From: Actinomadura sp. K4S16
GTDB taxonomy: Bacteria; Actinomycetota; Actinomycetes; Streptosporangiales; Streptosporangiaceae
Reading direction: 5' to 3'
DNA: 64,000 nucleotides
NCBI RefSeq assembly: GCF_008327685.1
Contig: NZ_BDDE01000010.1
Span: 868,001-932,000 of the forward strand
Positions 40,338 to 49,143 of the stretch are shown here, one piece after another; the first letter of the stretch is position 1, and the number at the start of each line of letters is the position of its first letter. The position numbers and the translations under genes were made by a program. The notes below the pieces were generated by a model, which saw only the letters and a list, made by a program, of their open reading frames with translations, had not been told where the DNA came from and made no database searches.

Positions 40338-41513
40338 TCAGTCCAGGTACTCGCGGAGCATCTGCGCCCGGGACGGGTGCCTCAGCTTCGCCAGCGTCTT
40401 GGACTCGATCTGGCGGATCCGCTCGCGCGTCACGCCGAACTCGCGCCCGACCTCCTCCAGGGTGCGCGGGTGGCCGTCGGCCAGGCCGAAGCGCAGCTGG
40501 ATGATGCGCTGCTCCCGCTCCGACAGCGTGCCGAGGATGTCCTCCAGCTGGTCCTGCAGGAGGATGAACGCCGCGGCCTCCATCGGCACGACGGCGTCGG
40601 CGTCCTCGATGAAGTCGCCGAGGTCGGAGTCCTCCTCGCCGATCGGCGACTGCAGCGACACCGGCTCCTGCGCGATCCGCTGGATCTCCACGACCCGGAC
40701 GGGCGACAGGCCCATCTCCAGGCCGATCTCCTCGGGGGTCGGCTCCCGGCCGAGGTCCTGGTGCATCTGGCGCTGCACGCGGACCAGCTTGTTGATCGTC
40801 TCCACCATGTGGACCGGGATGCGGATCGTCCGGGCCTGGTCGGCGATCGCCCGGGTGATCGCCTGCCGGATCCACCAGGTGGCGTAGGTCGAGAACTTGA
40901 ACCCCTTGGTGTAGTCGAACTTCTCGACCGCGCGGATCAGTCCGAGATTTCCCTCCTGGATCAGGTCGAGGAACAGCATTCCCCTGCCGACGTACCGTTT
41001 GGCGATCGAGACGACCAGCCGCAGATTGGCCTCGATCAGCCGTTGCTTCGCCCGCGCACCCTCGCGGGAGAGCAGTTCGAGGTCGAGCAGTTCGCCGCGG
41101 GTGAGGACGGCGGTGCGCGCCATCTTCTCCTCGGCGAAGAGTCCCGCCTCGATCGATTTCGCGAGTTCTACCTCATCTTCTGCCGTGAGCAGCGGTACGC
41201 GACCGATCTCTCTCAGGTAGATGCGAACCAGGTCGCTCGTCGGCGCCCGCTTGCCGAGGTCTCCCTCATCCGCTCGCGTGACGTCCTCGGTCTCCTGCTG
41301 AGACTCGAGGACCTCCACCCCCTGCTCTGCGAGCATCCGGACGACCCGCTCCAGGGAGTCGTCCGGCAAGTCCGAGCGATCGAGCGCGGCAGCGACGTCC
41401 TCGACGGTCACACCGCCGCGTTCTCTGCCGCGTGCGACGAGGTCCGCCACCTGATCAACCGATGGCGCCTCGCTTGGCAGCACCGAAGGGCCCACGCAGA
41501 CAGTCTGCGTCAA
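40338..41513 (-). CDS. rpoD: RNA polymerase primary-type sigma factor (RpoD/HrdB group)
   Basis: 391 aa. Region 1.2 is [33 protein letters not shown] (about 92-125); region 2 contains [61 protein letters not shown] (about 190-255); region 4.2 ends with [36 protein letters not shown]. All core-binding, -10 and -35 recognition parts are intact. It is shorter than HrdB of Streptomyces because region 1.1 is short. The dnaG gene is only 42 bp upstream, the classical dnaG-rpoD order, so this is probably the housekeeping sigma; a close HrdA/D-type paralogue cannot be excluded. Confidence 0.93.
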   Translation of the reverse strand: MTQTVCVGPSVLPSEAPSVDQVADLVARGRERGGVTVEDVAAALDRSDLPDDSLERVVRMLAEQGVEVLESQQETEDVTRADEGDLGKRAPTSDLVRIYLREIGRVPLLTAEDEVELAKSIEAGLFAEEKMARTAVLTRGELLDLELLSREGARAKQRLIEANLRLVVSIAKRYVGRGMLFLDLIQEGNLGLIRAVEKFDYTKGFKFSTYATWWIRQAITRAIADQARTIRIPVHMVETINKLVRVQRQMHQDLGREPTPEEIGLEMGLSPVRVVEIQRIAQEPVSLQSPIGEEDSDLGDFIEDADAVVPMEAAAFILLQDQLEDILGTLSEREQRIIQLRFGLADGHPRTLEEVGREFGVTRERIRQIESKTLAKLRHPSRAQMLREYLD

Positions 41514-41555
41514 ATGGGGCCTAGATCACAGGACCCATTTTCGCGGGCCGGCCGC

Positions 41556-43541
41556 CTACTGGGACCCAAGCCCTCGCTCCCGCAACACCCGTCTCTGCTG
41601 CTCAAGCGCGACAAGATCACCGAAGAGCCGGTTGTACTCCTCGGCCGCCTCGACCGGATTCAGCCGCCCGAGTTTAGATTTCACGCTCGCGATCATGCGC
41701 GTGAGCTGGCGTTCCTGAATTCGGGCCAGCAATTCCGCGGCATATCGGTCATCCGATTCCTGCGCGGACCGTACGGGCTCCACTCCGAGCTTGGTCACCA
41801 GATCTCTGACCTGGTCGTTCGGCGCCCGCTCCAGCAGCAGCGCGACCCACTCGGCGACGTTCCCGGCGGCCGTGACGCCGCCCGCCTCGGCGAGCACCGC
41901 CCGCACGGCCGCGTGCGGGGGCGCGATGAACGCCTCCACCGGGACCTCGTCGAACGCCGGGCCGAGCAGCGCCGGGCGCTGGACCGCCAGTTTCAGCAGC
42001 TCGCGCTCGCGCTGGACCTCGGGATCGGAGGGGTCGAAGGCGGGCCGCCGCGGCGCCCGGGCCTCCGCGTCGCCGTTGCGCCCGTTCTCCGCGGCGGAGC
42101 CGTTCGCCCGGCCGCCGCCGTCCTGCCCGCGGCCGTTGCCGTTCTGGCCCCGGTCGCCGCCGGGGCGGCCGCGGCCGTTGCCCGCCTGGGCGCGGCCGTG
42201 CGCGCGGTTGGCCAGCTCGCGGACGCGCCGCAGCACGAACTGCTCGTCCATGATGCCGAGCCAGCGGTCGAGGTTGACCGCGTACATGTGGCGGCGGGAG
42301 CGGTCCTTGATCGCGGCGACGACCGGGGCGGCCGCGTCCAGGGCGCTGAGCCGCCCCTCGACCGTGTCGAGGTCGTGCTGCTCGATCGCGCTGCGCACCG
42401 CGAACTCGAACAGCGGCAGCCGGGACGCCACGAGGTCGCGCACCGCCGCGTCGCCGTGCCGGATGCGCAGGTCGCACGGGTCGAGGCCGTCCGGCTGGAC
42501 GGCGACGAACGTCTGCGAGACGAACTTCTGCTCGTCGTCGAACGCGCGCAGCGCCGCCTTGCGCCCGGCCGCGTCGCCGTCGAAGGTGAAGATCACCTCA
42601 CCGCGGAACTCGTCCTGGTCCATCAGCAGGCGGCGCAGCACCTTGATGTGCTCGTCGCCGAACGCCGTGCCGCAGGTGGCGATGGCCGTCGGGACGCCCG
42701 CCAGGTGGCAGGCCATCACGTCGGTGTAGCCCTCGACCACCACGGCCTGCCGCCGCCGCGCGATCTCCTTCTTCGCGAGGTCGGCCCCGTACAGCACCGA
42801 GCTCTTGTGGAAGAGCGGCGACTCGGGGGTGTTCAGGTACTTGGGCCCGTCGTCGTCCTCGAAGAGGCGCCGGGCGCCGAACCCGATGACGTCGCCGGAC
42901 AGGTCGCGGATCGGCCACATCAGCCGGCCGCGGAACCGGTCCATCGGGCCGCGCCGCCCCTCCTTGGCCAGGCCGCCGGCGACGATGTCGCGGTCGGCGA
43001 AGCCGCGCCCGCGCAGGTGCCGGACCAGCCCCTCCCACTCGCGGGGCGCGAACCCGACGCCGAAGTGCTCGGCGTCGGCGGCCTCGAAGCCCCGCTCGGA
43101 CAGGAACGCGCGGCCGGGCGCGCCGGCGGCGGAGGCCAGCTGCTCGGCGTAGTACTCGGCGGCCGCCCGGTGCGCCTCGACCAGCCGGGCGCGCTGCCCG
43201 GAGTCCTGGCGGGGGCCGCGCCCGCCGCCCTCCTCGTAGCGCAGCTGGATGCCGGCCTGGGCGGCGAGCCGCTCCACCGACTCGGTGAACGTGAGGTGCT
43301 CGATCTCCTGGACGAACTTGATGACGTCGCCGCCCGCCTCGCAGCCGAAGCAGAAGTACAGCCCGCGCGAGGGCGTCACGTTGAACGAGGGGGACTTCTC
43401 GTCATGGAACGGGCAGAGGCCCTTGAGGTTGCCGCCGCCCGCGCTGCGCAGCTGCAGGTACTCGCCGATGACGTCGGCGATGGACGAGCGCTCGCGAACG
43501 AGCGCGATGTCCTCATTGCGAATCCGGCCTGCCACGACCAT
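41556..43541 (-). CDS. dnaG: DNA primase
   Basis: 661 aa starting at ATG 43541 (MVVAGRIRNEDIALVRERSSIADVIGEYLQL). The CHC2 zinc finger is LKGLCPFHDEKSPSFNVTPSRGLYFCFGCEAGGD (about 40-73). Toprim metal motifs are VVVEGYTDVMACHLAGV (about 255-272) and VIFTFDGDAAGRKAALRAFD (about 317-336). A glycine/asparagine-rich low-complexity linker (QAGNGRGRPGGDRGQNGNG, about 432-475) precedes the C-terminal helicase-binding domain. It makes RNA primers at the replication fork. Upstream of rpoD in the macromolecular-synthesis arrangement. Confidence 0.95.
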   Translation of the reverse strand: MVVAGRIRNEDIALVRERSSIADVIGEYLQLRSAGGGNLKGLCPFHDEKSPSFNVTPSRGLYFCFGCEAGGDVIKFVQEIEHLTFTESVERLAAQAGIQLRYEEGGGRGPRQDSGQRARLVEAHRAAAEYYAEQLASAAGAPGRAFLSERGFEAADAEHFGVGFAPREWEGLVRHLRGRGFADRDIVAGGLAKEGRRGPMDRFRGRLMWPIRDLSGDVIGFGARRLFEDDDGPKYLNTPESPLFHKSSVLYGADLAKKEIARRRQAVVVEGYTDVMACHLAGVPTAIATCGTAFGDEHIKVLRRLLMDQDEFRGEVIFTFDGDAAGRKAALRAFDDEQKFVSQTFVAVQPDGLDPCDLRIRHGDAAVRDLVASRLPLFEFAVRSAIEQHDLDTVEGRLSALDAAAPVVAAIKDRSRRHMYAVNLDRWLGIMDEQFVLRRVRELANRAHGRAQAGNGRGRPGGDRGQNGNGRGQDGGGRANGSAAENGRNGDAEARAPRRPAFDPSDPEVQRERELLKLAVQRPALLGPAFDEVPVEAFIAPPHAAVRAVLAEAGGVTAAGNVAEWVALLLERAPNDQVRDLVTKLGVEPVRSAQESDDRYAAELLARIQERQLTRMIASVKSKLGRLNPVEAAEEYNRLFGDLVALEQQRRVLRERGLGSQ

Positions 43542-43596
43542 GGAGTCTACGGCCGCCCCGTGACATCGAGGGCATCGCGCCGCGACCGGCATGGGT

Positions 43597-43643
43597 GCGC
43601 CCCCGTCCCGCGGCGGGACGGTGCCGCGGTGGGACGGGGGCGC
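43597..43643. terminator. Hairpin terminator after the M20 peptidase gene
   Basis: Perfect 13-bp stem GCGCCCCCGTCCC (43597-43609) / GGGACGGGGGCGC (43631-43643); the 21-nt loop can itself pair (GCGGC/GCCGC). It lies 7 bp past the M20 stop on the minus strand and upstream of dnaG, separating the two transcription units. Confidence 0.78.
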
Positions 43644-43649
43644 GCCAGG

Positions 43650-45194
43650 TCAGCCCACCCGGAAGCGGCCGAAGAGCCTGTACATGAACTCCGTGCCCTG
43701 CCTGAGGGCGTCGACGGTGATGCGCTCGTCGTTGCCGTGCATTCCGATCAGCTGGTCGTTGTCGACGACGTAGGGGTAGACGCCGTAACCGGGGACGCCC
43801 TTCGACGTCCACGGCGACAGGCTCGTCCCGGCCTCGAACAGGGCGGGCGAGAAGACGGCGTCCGGGTAGGTCGCGGCGGCGGCGTCCCCGATCGCCTTGA
43901 ACAGCGGGGAGTCAAGGCTGGACGGAGGCTTGGCCCAGGTCTGGTCCAGCCGCTTGAGGGCGTCCTCCTCCGACTCCCCCGGGTTGCCCGCGAGCCTGAC
44001 GGCGACGTCCCGGTCGGCGAGGCGCCGCCGGATCGCGGCCAGGAAGTCGCGGGGCCGCTGGCCGCCGGGCACGCCCCGGCAGTTGAGGCGCAGCGTGGCC
44101 TTGGACGGGATGACGTTCTCCTTGTAGCCCGCGTCCTCGATCACGAACGCGTGCGTCGTGCGCAGGAGGGCCTGGTGCAGCCACGGGTAGGAGCTGCGCT
44201 TGACGACGAGCGCGGCCGCCCGTTCGCGGGCCTGCTGGGAGCGCGCGGACAGCAGCAGCCGCAGCGCCCGTTCGAACGGGCGGTCGTCGGTGGCCTTCGC
44301 CAGCGCGCCGAAGTACTCCCGGGTGACCGGGGTGAGCGCGACGGGCGCGAGCCAGGTGTCGATGTCGGTGACGGCGCGGGAGAGCTTGGCGATGGCCGAG
44401 TCGGGGTTGGGCTTGGAGGAGTGGGTGGCGGTGCCGTCCGCGACGAGGTCGAGGTTGAAGTAGACCTTGTCCTGGCGCGTCACCGTGATGAGCATCGGCG
44501 TCCTGCGGTCCTTCTGGGCCAGGAACCAGCCGCCCTCGGTGAGCACCATGCCGGCGTTGATCTTGTCCCAGTGGTGCTCGGCGAGCCAGTGGGAGCCGTA
44601 CTGCCCGGCCTCCTCGTCGCAGTCGGTGAGGACGATGATGTCGCGGTCGAACCTCGCGCCCTCGTTCACGTGCCGCAGCAGGGCGGCGATGTTCGCGGAG
44701 TTGGCGCCCTTCATGTCCAGGGCCCCGCGCCCGTAGACCTCGCCGTCCTTCACGACGCCGGCGAACGGGTCGACCGACCACTTGTCACGTTCCACCGGCA
44801 CGACGTCGGAATGGCCGAGCAGGAGCAGCGGGGGCGCCGCCGTGGTGCCCTTGATCCGGGCGATGAGATGCACGTTGTCCTTCTTCGGCGTGGGGATGAT
44901 CTCCGCGGGGACGCCCGCGGACTCCCAGACCGCCTTGAGCATCTCGGCGTAGGGGCGGGTGACGCCTCCCTCCCCGAAGTTCTGGGTGTCGAACGACAGC
45001 ATCTTCTTCAGCAGGGCCAGCGGGTCGAGGTCGGCGGGCGCGGGCCGGCGCGCGGGGCCGGCGAGGACGGACCGGCCGCCGGGCGCCGCGGCGGCGGTGC
45101 CGCCCGCGAGGACGCCGCCCGCGAGCAGGACGGCGCCCGCACCCGTGCGGTGCAGGAAGGTTCGGCGGGTGACGGAGGCTGGGGAGTCGGACAT
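43650..45194 (-). CDS. Tat-exported M20-family metallopeptidase
   Basis: 514 aa with a twin-arginine signal (VTRRTFLHRTGAGAVLLAGGVLAGGTAAAA, residues 8-37). Di-zinc ligands are in LLGHSDVVPVE (about 127), GRGALDMKGANSANIAALL (Asp about 158), TDCDEEAGQYGSHWLAEH (Glu pair about 193) and a late His near VDNDQLIGMHGNDERI. The inserted dimerisation domain covers about 230-380. It probably cleaves exported peptides or acylated amino acids; the ArgE/CPG2 group is the nearest match. It lies 82 bp past the RidA gene, apparently in the same operon. Confidence 0.92.
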   Translation of the reverse strand: MSDSPASVTRRTFLHRTGAGAVLLAGGVLAGGTAAAAPGGRSVLAGPARRPAPADLDPLALLKKMLSFDTQNFGEGGVTRPYAEMLKAVWESAGVPAEIIPTPKKDNVHLIARIKGTTAAPPLLLLGHSDVVPVERDKWSVDPFAGVVKDGEVYGRGALDMKGANSANIAALLRHVNEGARFDRDIIVLTDCDEEAGQYGSHWLAEHHWDKINAGMVLTEGGWFLAQKDRRTPMLITVTRQDKVYFNLDLVADGTATHSSKPNPDSAIAKLSRAVTDIDTWLAPVALTPVTREYFGALAKATDDRPFERALRLLLSARSQQARERAAALVVKRSSYPWLHQALLRTTHAFVIEDAGYKENVIPSKATLRLNCRGVPGGQRPRDFLAAIRRRLADRDVAVRLAGNPGESEEDALKRLDQTWAKPPSSLDSPLFKAIGDAAAATYPDAVFSPALFEAGTSLSPWTSKGVPGYGVYPYVVDNDQLIGMHGNDERITVDALRQGTEFMYRLFGRFRVG

Positions 45195-45276
45195 GGGGGG
45201 AGCTCCTCCTTCGACGGACGGGAGCGCCCGGCGGGGGCCGCAGAACGCTCCCGGACCTTGGACGGACGGAGCCGCG

Positions 45277-45918
45277 CTAACGGAACGCGGCCACGACCTC
45301 CACCTCGACTAGCCAGCCTGACACGGGGAGGTTCTCGATCTCCAGTGTCACCCGTGACGGCCGCGCGGGATTGACGTACATGGGAGGGGCGGGCGGTGCG
45401 GTGCCGAGCGGGACGTTCACGGGCGCGCCGGTGGAGAGGTCGGTGTTGGCGAAGTACTGCCGGTAGGCGCGGTTCCAGCCGGCGAAGTCCGCCGCGGCGG
45501 CGCCGGGGGCGTTGGCGAGGTAGGCCCGCATGGAGATCACGTCCCGGAGGGTGAGGCCCTGGGCCCTGAGGTTGGCGGTGATCTGCTTGAGGACGTTGAG
45601 CGACTGGGCCTCGGTGATGGTGACGCCGGGCGGCGGCGCCGGGTACTCGCTGTAGCGCTCGGGGCTGCCCGGCGGGGCGGAGGGGTCGACCTCCTTGGGG
45701 CCGAGGCCGCTGGCCGTGTAGGTCGCTACGCGCCCTCCGACGGCGACGCCGTCGGCGATGGCCGGGTTGTTCTGCCCGGCGGGGAGCGCGGGACGCACCT
45801 CGTTGGGGCGAGGCGGCTTCACGAAGCCCTGGGGCGCGGCGGACGCGGCCCCCGCGACTCCGACGAACGCGGCGGTGGCGAGTCCGCCGACGAGGATTCT
45901 GCTTCTCAGCACGGTCAT
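45277..45918 (-). CDS. RidA-family (YjgF/L-PSP) protein with export signal
   Basis: 213 aa. It starts with a Sec-type signal peptide (VLRSRILVGGLATAAFVGVAGAASA, residues 3-27), unusual for the normally cytosolic RidA family. The Rid fold contains NPAIADGVAVGGRVATYTASG, LNVLKQITANLRAQGLTLRDVISMRAYLA (about 110-138) and PSRVTLEIENLPVSGWLVEVEVVAAF, where the Arg in PSRVTL matches the conserved imine-binding arginine. It overlaps the amine oxidase gene by 4 nt, so it may hydrolyse the imine products of that enzyme outside the membrane (inference). Confidence 0.9.
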   Translation of the reverse strand: MTVLRSRILVGGLATAAFVGVAGAASAAPQGFVKPPRPNEVRPALPAGQNNPAIADGVAVGGRVATYTASGLGPKEVDPSAPPGSPERYSEYPAPPPGVTITEAQSLNVLKQITANLRAQGLTLRDVISMRAYLANAPGAAAADFAGWNRAYRQYFANTDLSTGAPVNVPLGTAPPAPPMYVNPARPSRVTLEIENLPVSGWLVEVEVVAAFR

Positions 45919-47522
45919 CCCTTCAGGACGCGCTGGTGGAGTTCGGTCACGACCTTGCGCGCGGACTCGAACGAGCCGTGCTGCCAGGCGATCTCATGGC
46001 TGAGCCAGTCGCCGGCGTAGTAGACGTTCCCCTGCGGCTGGTTGAGGAGCTTGTACTCGGCGCCGAGGGACGGCCAGCTCACCCAGCCGCCCTCGATGTG
46101 CGGCTGCCGGATCCAGGCGATGGACGCGGACGCCGCGATGCCCTTCCGGTAGCGGTCGCCGTGGATCTTCGCCCCCTGGTCGAGGGCGCGGGCGAGCCGT
46201 CCGGCGTGCCCCATCCGCGCGTAGGTGTCGGCCTGCGCACCGAAGTTGTAGTAGCCGACGAGCAGGCCGGAGCGGCCGTGGTAGCCGTACGAGGGGTACC
46301 AGATGGTGGACAGGTCCAGGTCGGTGTTCGTGATGCCGCCGTAGATCTTCTCCTCGGTCTCCCACCAGCGGTTCCGGTACTCCAGTCCGATCTTGCCGGT
46401 GGAGACCGGGACGGGCGTGCCCAGCGCGGCCTGGACCGCCGCACCCAGGTTGTGCGGGATCCTCGCGAGCACCTGCGGCGGCAGGGTGGCTATGCAGTAG
46501 TCCGCCTCCAGGACGCGGGTGCGTCCGTCCGCCTCGTACTGGATCCGCACGCCCTGAGCGAGGTTCGTGATCTGGGTGACCTTGGCGCCGGTGCGGATCC
46601 GGTCCTTCCCGACGGCCTTGGCCAGCGCGCGCGGGATGGCGTCCATGCCTCCGACGGGCTGGAACATCAGCATCGCCTGGCTGTAGCCGAACTCGAAGGA
46701 GAAGTAGCGGCCCACGCCGCTGGCCAGGACGTCCGACAGCGAGGGCGGAGGGCCGAGGACCGTCCCCTCGACGTCGCCCGCCCCGGGGTCGACGGTGAAG
46801 CCGCGCCGGTCGGTGCCCTTGTACGCGTACCCGTCGGTCTTGGCCCCGATGGCGCCGAAGCCCGACAGGAACGACAGCAGCCTCTCCCTGTCGGTCGAGG
46901 TGAGCCGCTCGTTGAGGGCGCCCTGGTCGGTGGCCTTGGCGAGCAGTTCGGAGATGTACCCGTAGACGTCGGCCTTCGCGGTGCGCCACCGCACGGGGGA
47001 CGTCATCCCGGCCGACTCGTTGAAGAGGTAGGCCTGGGCGTTCGCGTTGGTGAAGACCTCCAGCGGGACGCCCAGTTCCCGGCAGTAGTCCATGGTCGTC
47101 ATCCACTGCGCGATGCGCGCCGGGCCCGCGTTCATGTACGTGCCGTCGCCGAACCCGACCCGCTGGGTCTCGCCGCCCGTCTCGGTGAGGCGGTCGCCGC
47201 CGCGGAGCGTGCGGTTGCGCCCGCCCACCCGGTCCTGCGCCTCGAGCACGGTGACCCGGTAGCCGGCCTTGCCCAGTTCGTACGCGGTGGCCAGCCCGGC
47301 GACGCCCGCGCCGAGCACCACGATCTTCGCGGCCGCACGGCCGCGCAGCCGGAAGTCCGACTCCCGCGGGGGCTGGAACGGGACGCGGGTGCGCGCCTCC
47401 GCGCTCGGGGCCAGGCCCAGCGCGCCCATGGTGGCGAACATCGCGCCCGCCCCGCCGGTGGCCCCGACCCGGGTGAGGAAACCACGTCTGCTGACACTCG
47501 TCGGCTCTGCCGTATCCGCCAA
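45915..47522 (-). CDS. Tat-exported flavin monoamine oxidase
   Basis: 535 aa from a TTG start at 47522 with GGAGG 6-7 nt upstream. Twin-arginine signal VSRRGFLTRVGATGGAGAMFATMGALGLA (residues about 9-37). FAD-binding GAGVAGLATAYELGKAGYRVTVLEAQDRVGGRNRTL (about 72-107). C-terminal flavin motif EGGWVSWPSLGAEYKLLNQPQGNVYYAGDWLSHEIAWQHGSFESARKVV. It oxidises an amine or amino acid to imine plus H2O2. The immediately coupled RidA and M20 genes suggest an extracellular amine or peptide degradation module. Confidence 0.93.
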   Translation of the reverse strand: MADTAEPTSVSRRGFLTRVGATGGAGAMFATMGALGLAPSAEARTRVPFQPPRESDFRLRGRAAAKIVVLGAGVAGLATAYELGKAGYRVTVLEAQDRVGGRNRTLRGGDRLTETGGETQRVGFGDGTYMNAGPARIAQWMTTMDYCRELGVPLEVFTNANAQAYLFNESAGMTSPVRWRTAKADVYGYISELLAKATDQGALNERLTSTDRERLLSFLSGFGAIGAKTDGYAYKGTDRRGFTVDPGAGDVEGTVLGPPPSLSDVLASGVGRYFSFEFGYSQAMLMFQPVGGMDAIPRALAKAVGKDRIRTGAKVTQITNLAQGVRIQYEADGRTRVLEADYCIATLPPQVLARIPHNLGAAVQAALGTPVPVSTGKIGLEYRNRWWETEEKIYGGITNTDLDLSTIWYPSYGYHGRSGLLVGYYNFGAQADTYARMGHAGRLARALDQGAKIHGDRYRKGIAASASIAWIRQPHIEGGWVSWPSLGAEYKLLNQPQGNVYYAGDWLSHEIAWQHGSFESARKVVTELHQRVLKG

Positions 47523-47868
47523 GGAACACCTCCAAGATCTCTCGTCCGGGAAGTCTGGGAGCGTTCCATTTCGGGCGGCGCCGCGTTCTGTAAGAGCCGT
47601 GTTGCCGGCCGGGCGCTCCGGTGATCAACCGGTTTCGCAACCCTCACGGGCGAGGCGGGGCGGCAGGGGCGGCCGGCGGGCGTCCCCGTCCGCGGGCATG
47701 CGCCAATCCGGTCGGAGCCGGATACATCCTTTGATGCCCGGAATATACGATCCAGTGGCCGAACTCGGCCGGGTTAACGGCTGGTAACCCCGGATTCACT
47801 CTGGACAATGCGGACCGCCCCGCGATGAGATGGCGCACCGAAGATTTGCCCACCCCCAGGCGGACCCG
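47523..47868. other. Gene-free divergent promoter region
   Basis: These 346 bp separate the minus-strand amine oxidase operon from the plus-strand ABC ATPase. Apart from the TTG-start Shine-Dalgarno at the left end I see no gene, RNA motif or clear operator. Confidence 0.5.
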
Positions 47869-49143
47869 ATGACGGATGTTGTGCTGGACGGCGTCGACAA
47901 GGTTTATCCCGGCGGCCAGGTGGCCGTCAGGAACGTGCGCCTGCGCATCAACGACGGGGAGCTGTTCGTCCTGCTGGGACCGTCCGGGTGCGGCAAGTCG
48001 ACCATCCTGCGCATGATCGCCGGACTGGAGGAGATCACCGCGGGGGACCTCTGGCTCAACGGCACCGTCGCCAACGACCTGGCGCCGCGCGAACGGAACG
48101 TGGCAATGGTGTTCCAGGAGGGCGCGCTCTACCCGCACCGCACGGTCAAGGGGAACATGATGTTCCCGCTGGAGGTGTCGGGGGACGACCGCGCCGAGGC
48201 GTCGGCGAAGGTCGTCGAGCTGGCGCGCGCGCTCGGCATCAACACGATGATCGACCGGCTGCCGCGCACGCTGTCCGGCGGGCAGCGGCAGCGGGCCGCG
48301 ATCGGGCGGGCGCTGATCCGCGAGCCGTCGCTGTTCCTCATGGACGAGCCGCTGTCGAGCCTGGACGCGGGGCTGCGCACGGAGCTGCGCGTCGAGATCG
48401 CCGCGCTGGTCCGCTCGAGCGGCACCACCACCGTCTACGTCACGCACGACCAGGTCGAGGCCATGACGATGGCCGACCGGATGGCGGTGCTGCGCGACGG
48501 CGTCCTGGAGGACGTCGGCACCCCCGAGCAGATCTACGAGGACCCGGGCACCGTGTTCGTGGCCGCGTTCCTCAGCTCCCCGCCGATCAACCTGCTCCAG
48601 GCCACCCTCTGGGCCGTCGAGGGCGAGGGGCTGGTGCTCGACCTCGGGCCGCAGCGGCTGACCCTGCCGTGGGACGACCCGCGGGCGTCCGCGCTCATCA
48701 GCCACCACGGCCGGCCCGTGATCGTCGGGATCCGCCCCGACACGATGATGCCGATCGCCCCGGGCTCGCCCGCGGCGCCCGGGACCGTCCTGTCCGGCCA
48801 GGTCCGCGCGCTGGAGTTCCACGGGCACGAATGGCTCGCCTACGCCGAGGCGGGCATCCCCACGGTCGACGCGAACGAGGTCGGGCGCCCCGCGCGGCCG
48901 CAGGTCCTCGCGGCGGAGCGGCCCGCGCTGCGCGACCGGGTGCGGTCGCTGTTCGGGCGGCCGGCCGAGGAGGAGGAGCCGCACGAGGAGCACGCGGGCC
49001 ACCACCGGCGCTCCGACCTCGTCTTCCGCATCGCGCCCGGCGGGCGGCCGAACCGGGGCGACCGCGTCGCGCTGGCGGTCGACCTCGACCGGGTCCTGTT
49101 CTTCGGCGCGGACGGCCGGCGCATCACGCCCGTCCAGCGCTAG
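47869..49143 (+). CDS. MsmK/UgpC-type ABC transporter ATPase
   Basis: 424 aa from ATG 47869 (MTDVVLDGVDKVYPGG); an in-frame ATG at 47830 would add 13 residues. Walker A GPSGCGKST (about 38-46), Q-loop VFQEGALYPHRTV (about 82-94), signature LSGGQRQRAAIGRAL (about 137-151), Walker B LFLMDEPLSSLD (about 158-169) and switch His in VTHDQVEAM. The C-terminal TOBE/MalK-like regulatory region holds an insert rich in Glu and His (EEEEPHEEHAGHHRR, about 365-379). No permease or binding protein is adjacent, so it probably serves several sugar importers. Its stop shares the palindrome CTAG (49140-49143) with the convergent MocR gene. Confidence 0.92.
   Translation: MTDVVLDGVDKVYPGGQVAVRNVRLRINDGELFVLLGPSGCGKSTILRMIAGLEEITAGDLWLNGTVANDLAPRERNVAMVFQEGALYPHRTVKGNMMFPLEVSGDDRAEASAKVVELARALGINTMIDRLPRTLSGGQRQRAAIGRALIREPSLFLMDEPLSSLDAGLRTELRVEIAALVRSSGTTTVYVTHDQVEAMTMADRMAVLRDGVLEDVGTPEQIYEDPGTVFVAAFLSSPPINLLQATLWAVEGEGLVLDLGPQRLTLPWDDPRASALISHHGRPVIVGIRPDTMMPIAPGSPAAPGTVLSGQVRALEFHGHEWLAYAEAGIPTVDANEVGRPARPQVLAAERPALRDRVRSLFGRPAEEEEPHEEHAGHHRRSDLVFRIAPGGRPNRGDRVALAVDLDRVLFFGADGRRITPVQR

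Noticed and set aside
40194-45374. A 1.7-kb-codon open frame on the plus strand opposite rpoD, dnaG and the M20 gene
   Set aside because: It is the antisense shadow produced by high third-position GC; the opposite strand encodes complete, well-conserved proteins and the long frame has no recognisable domain.
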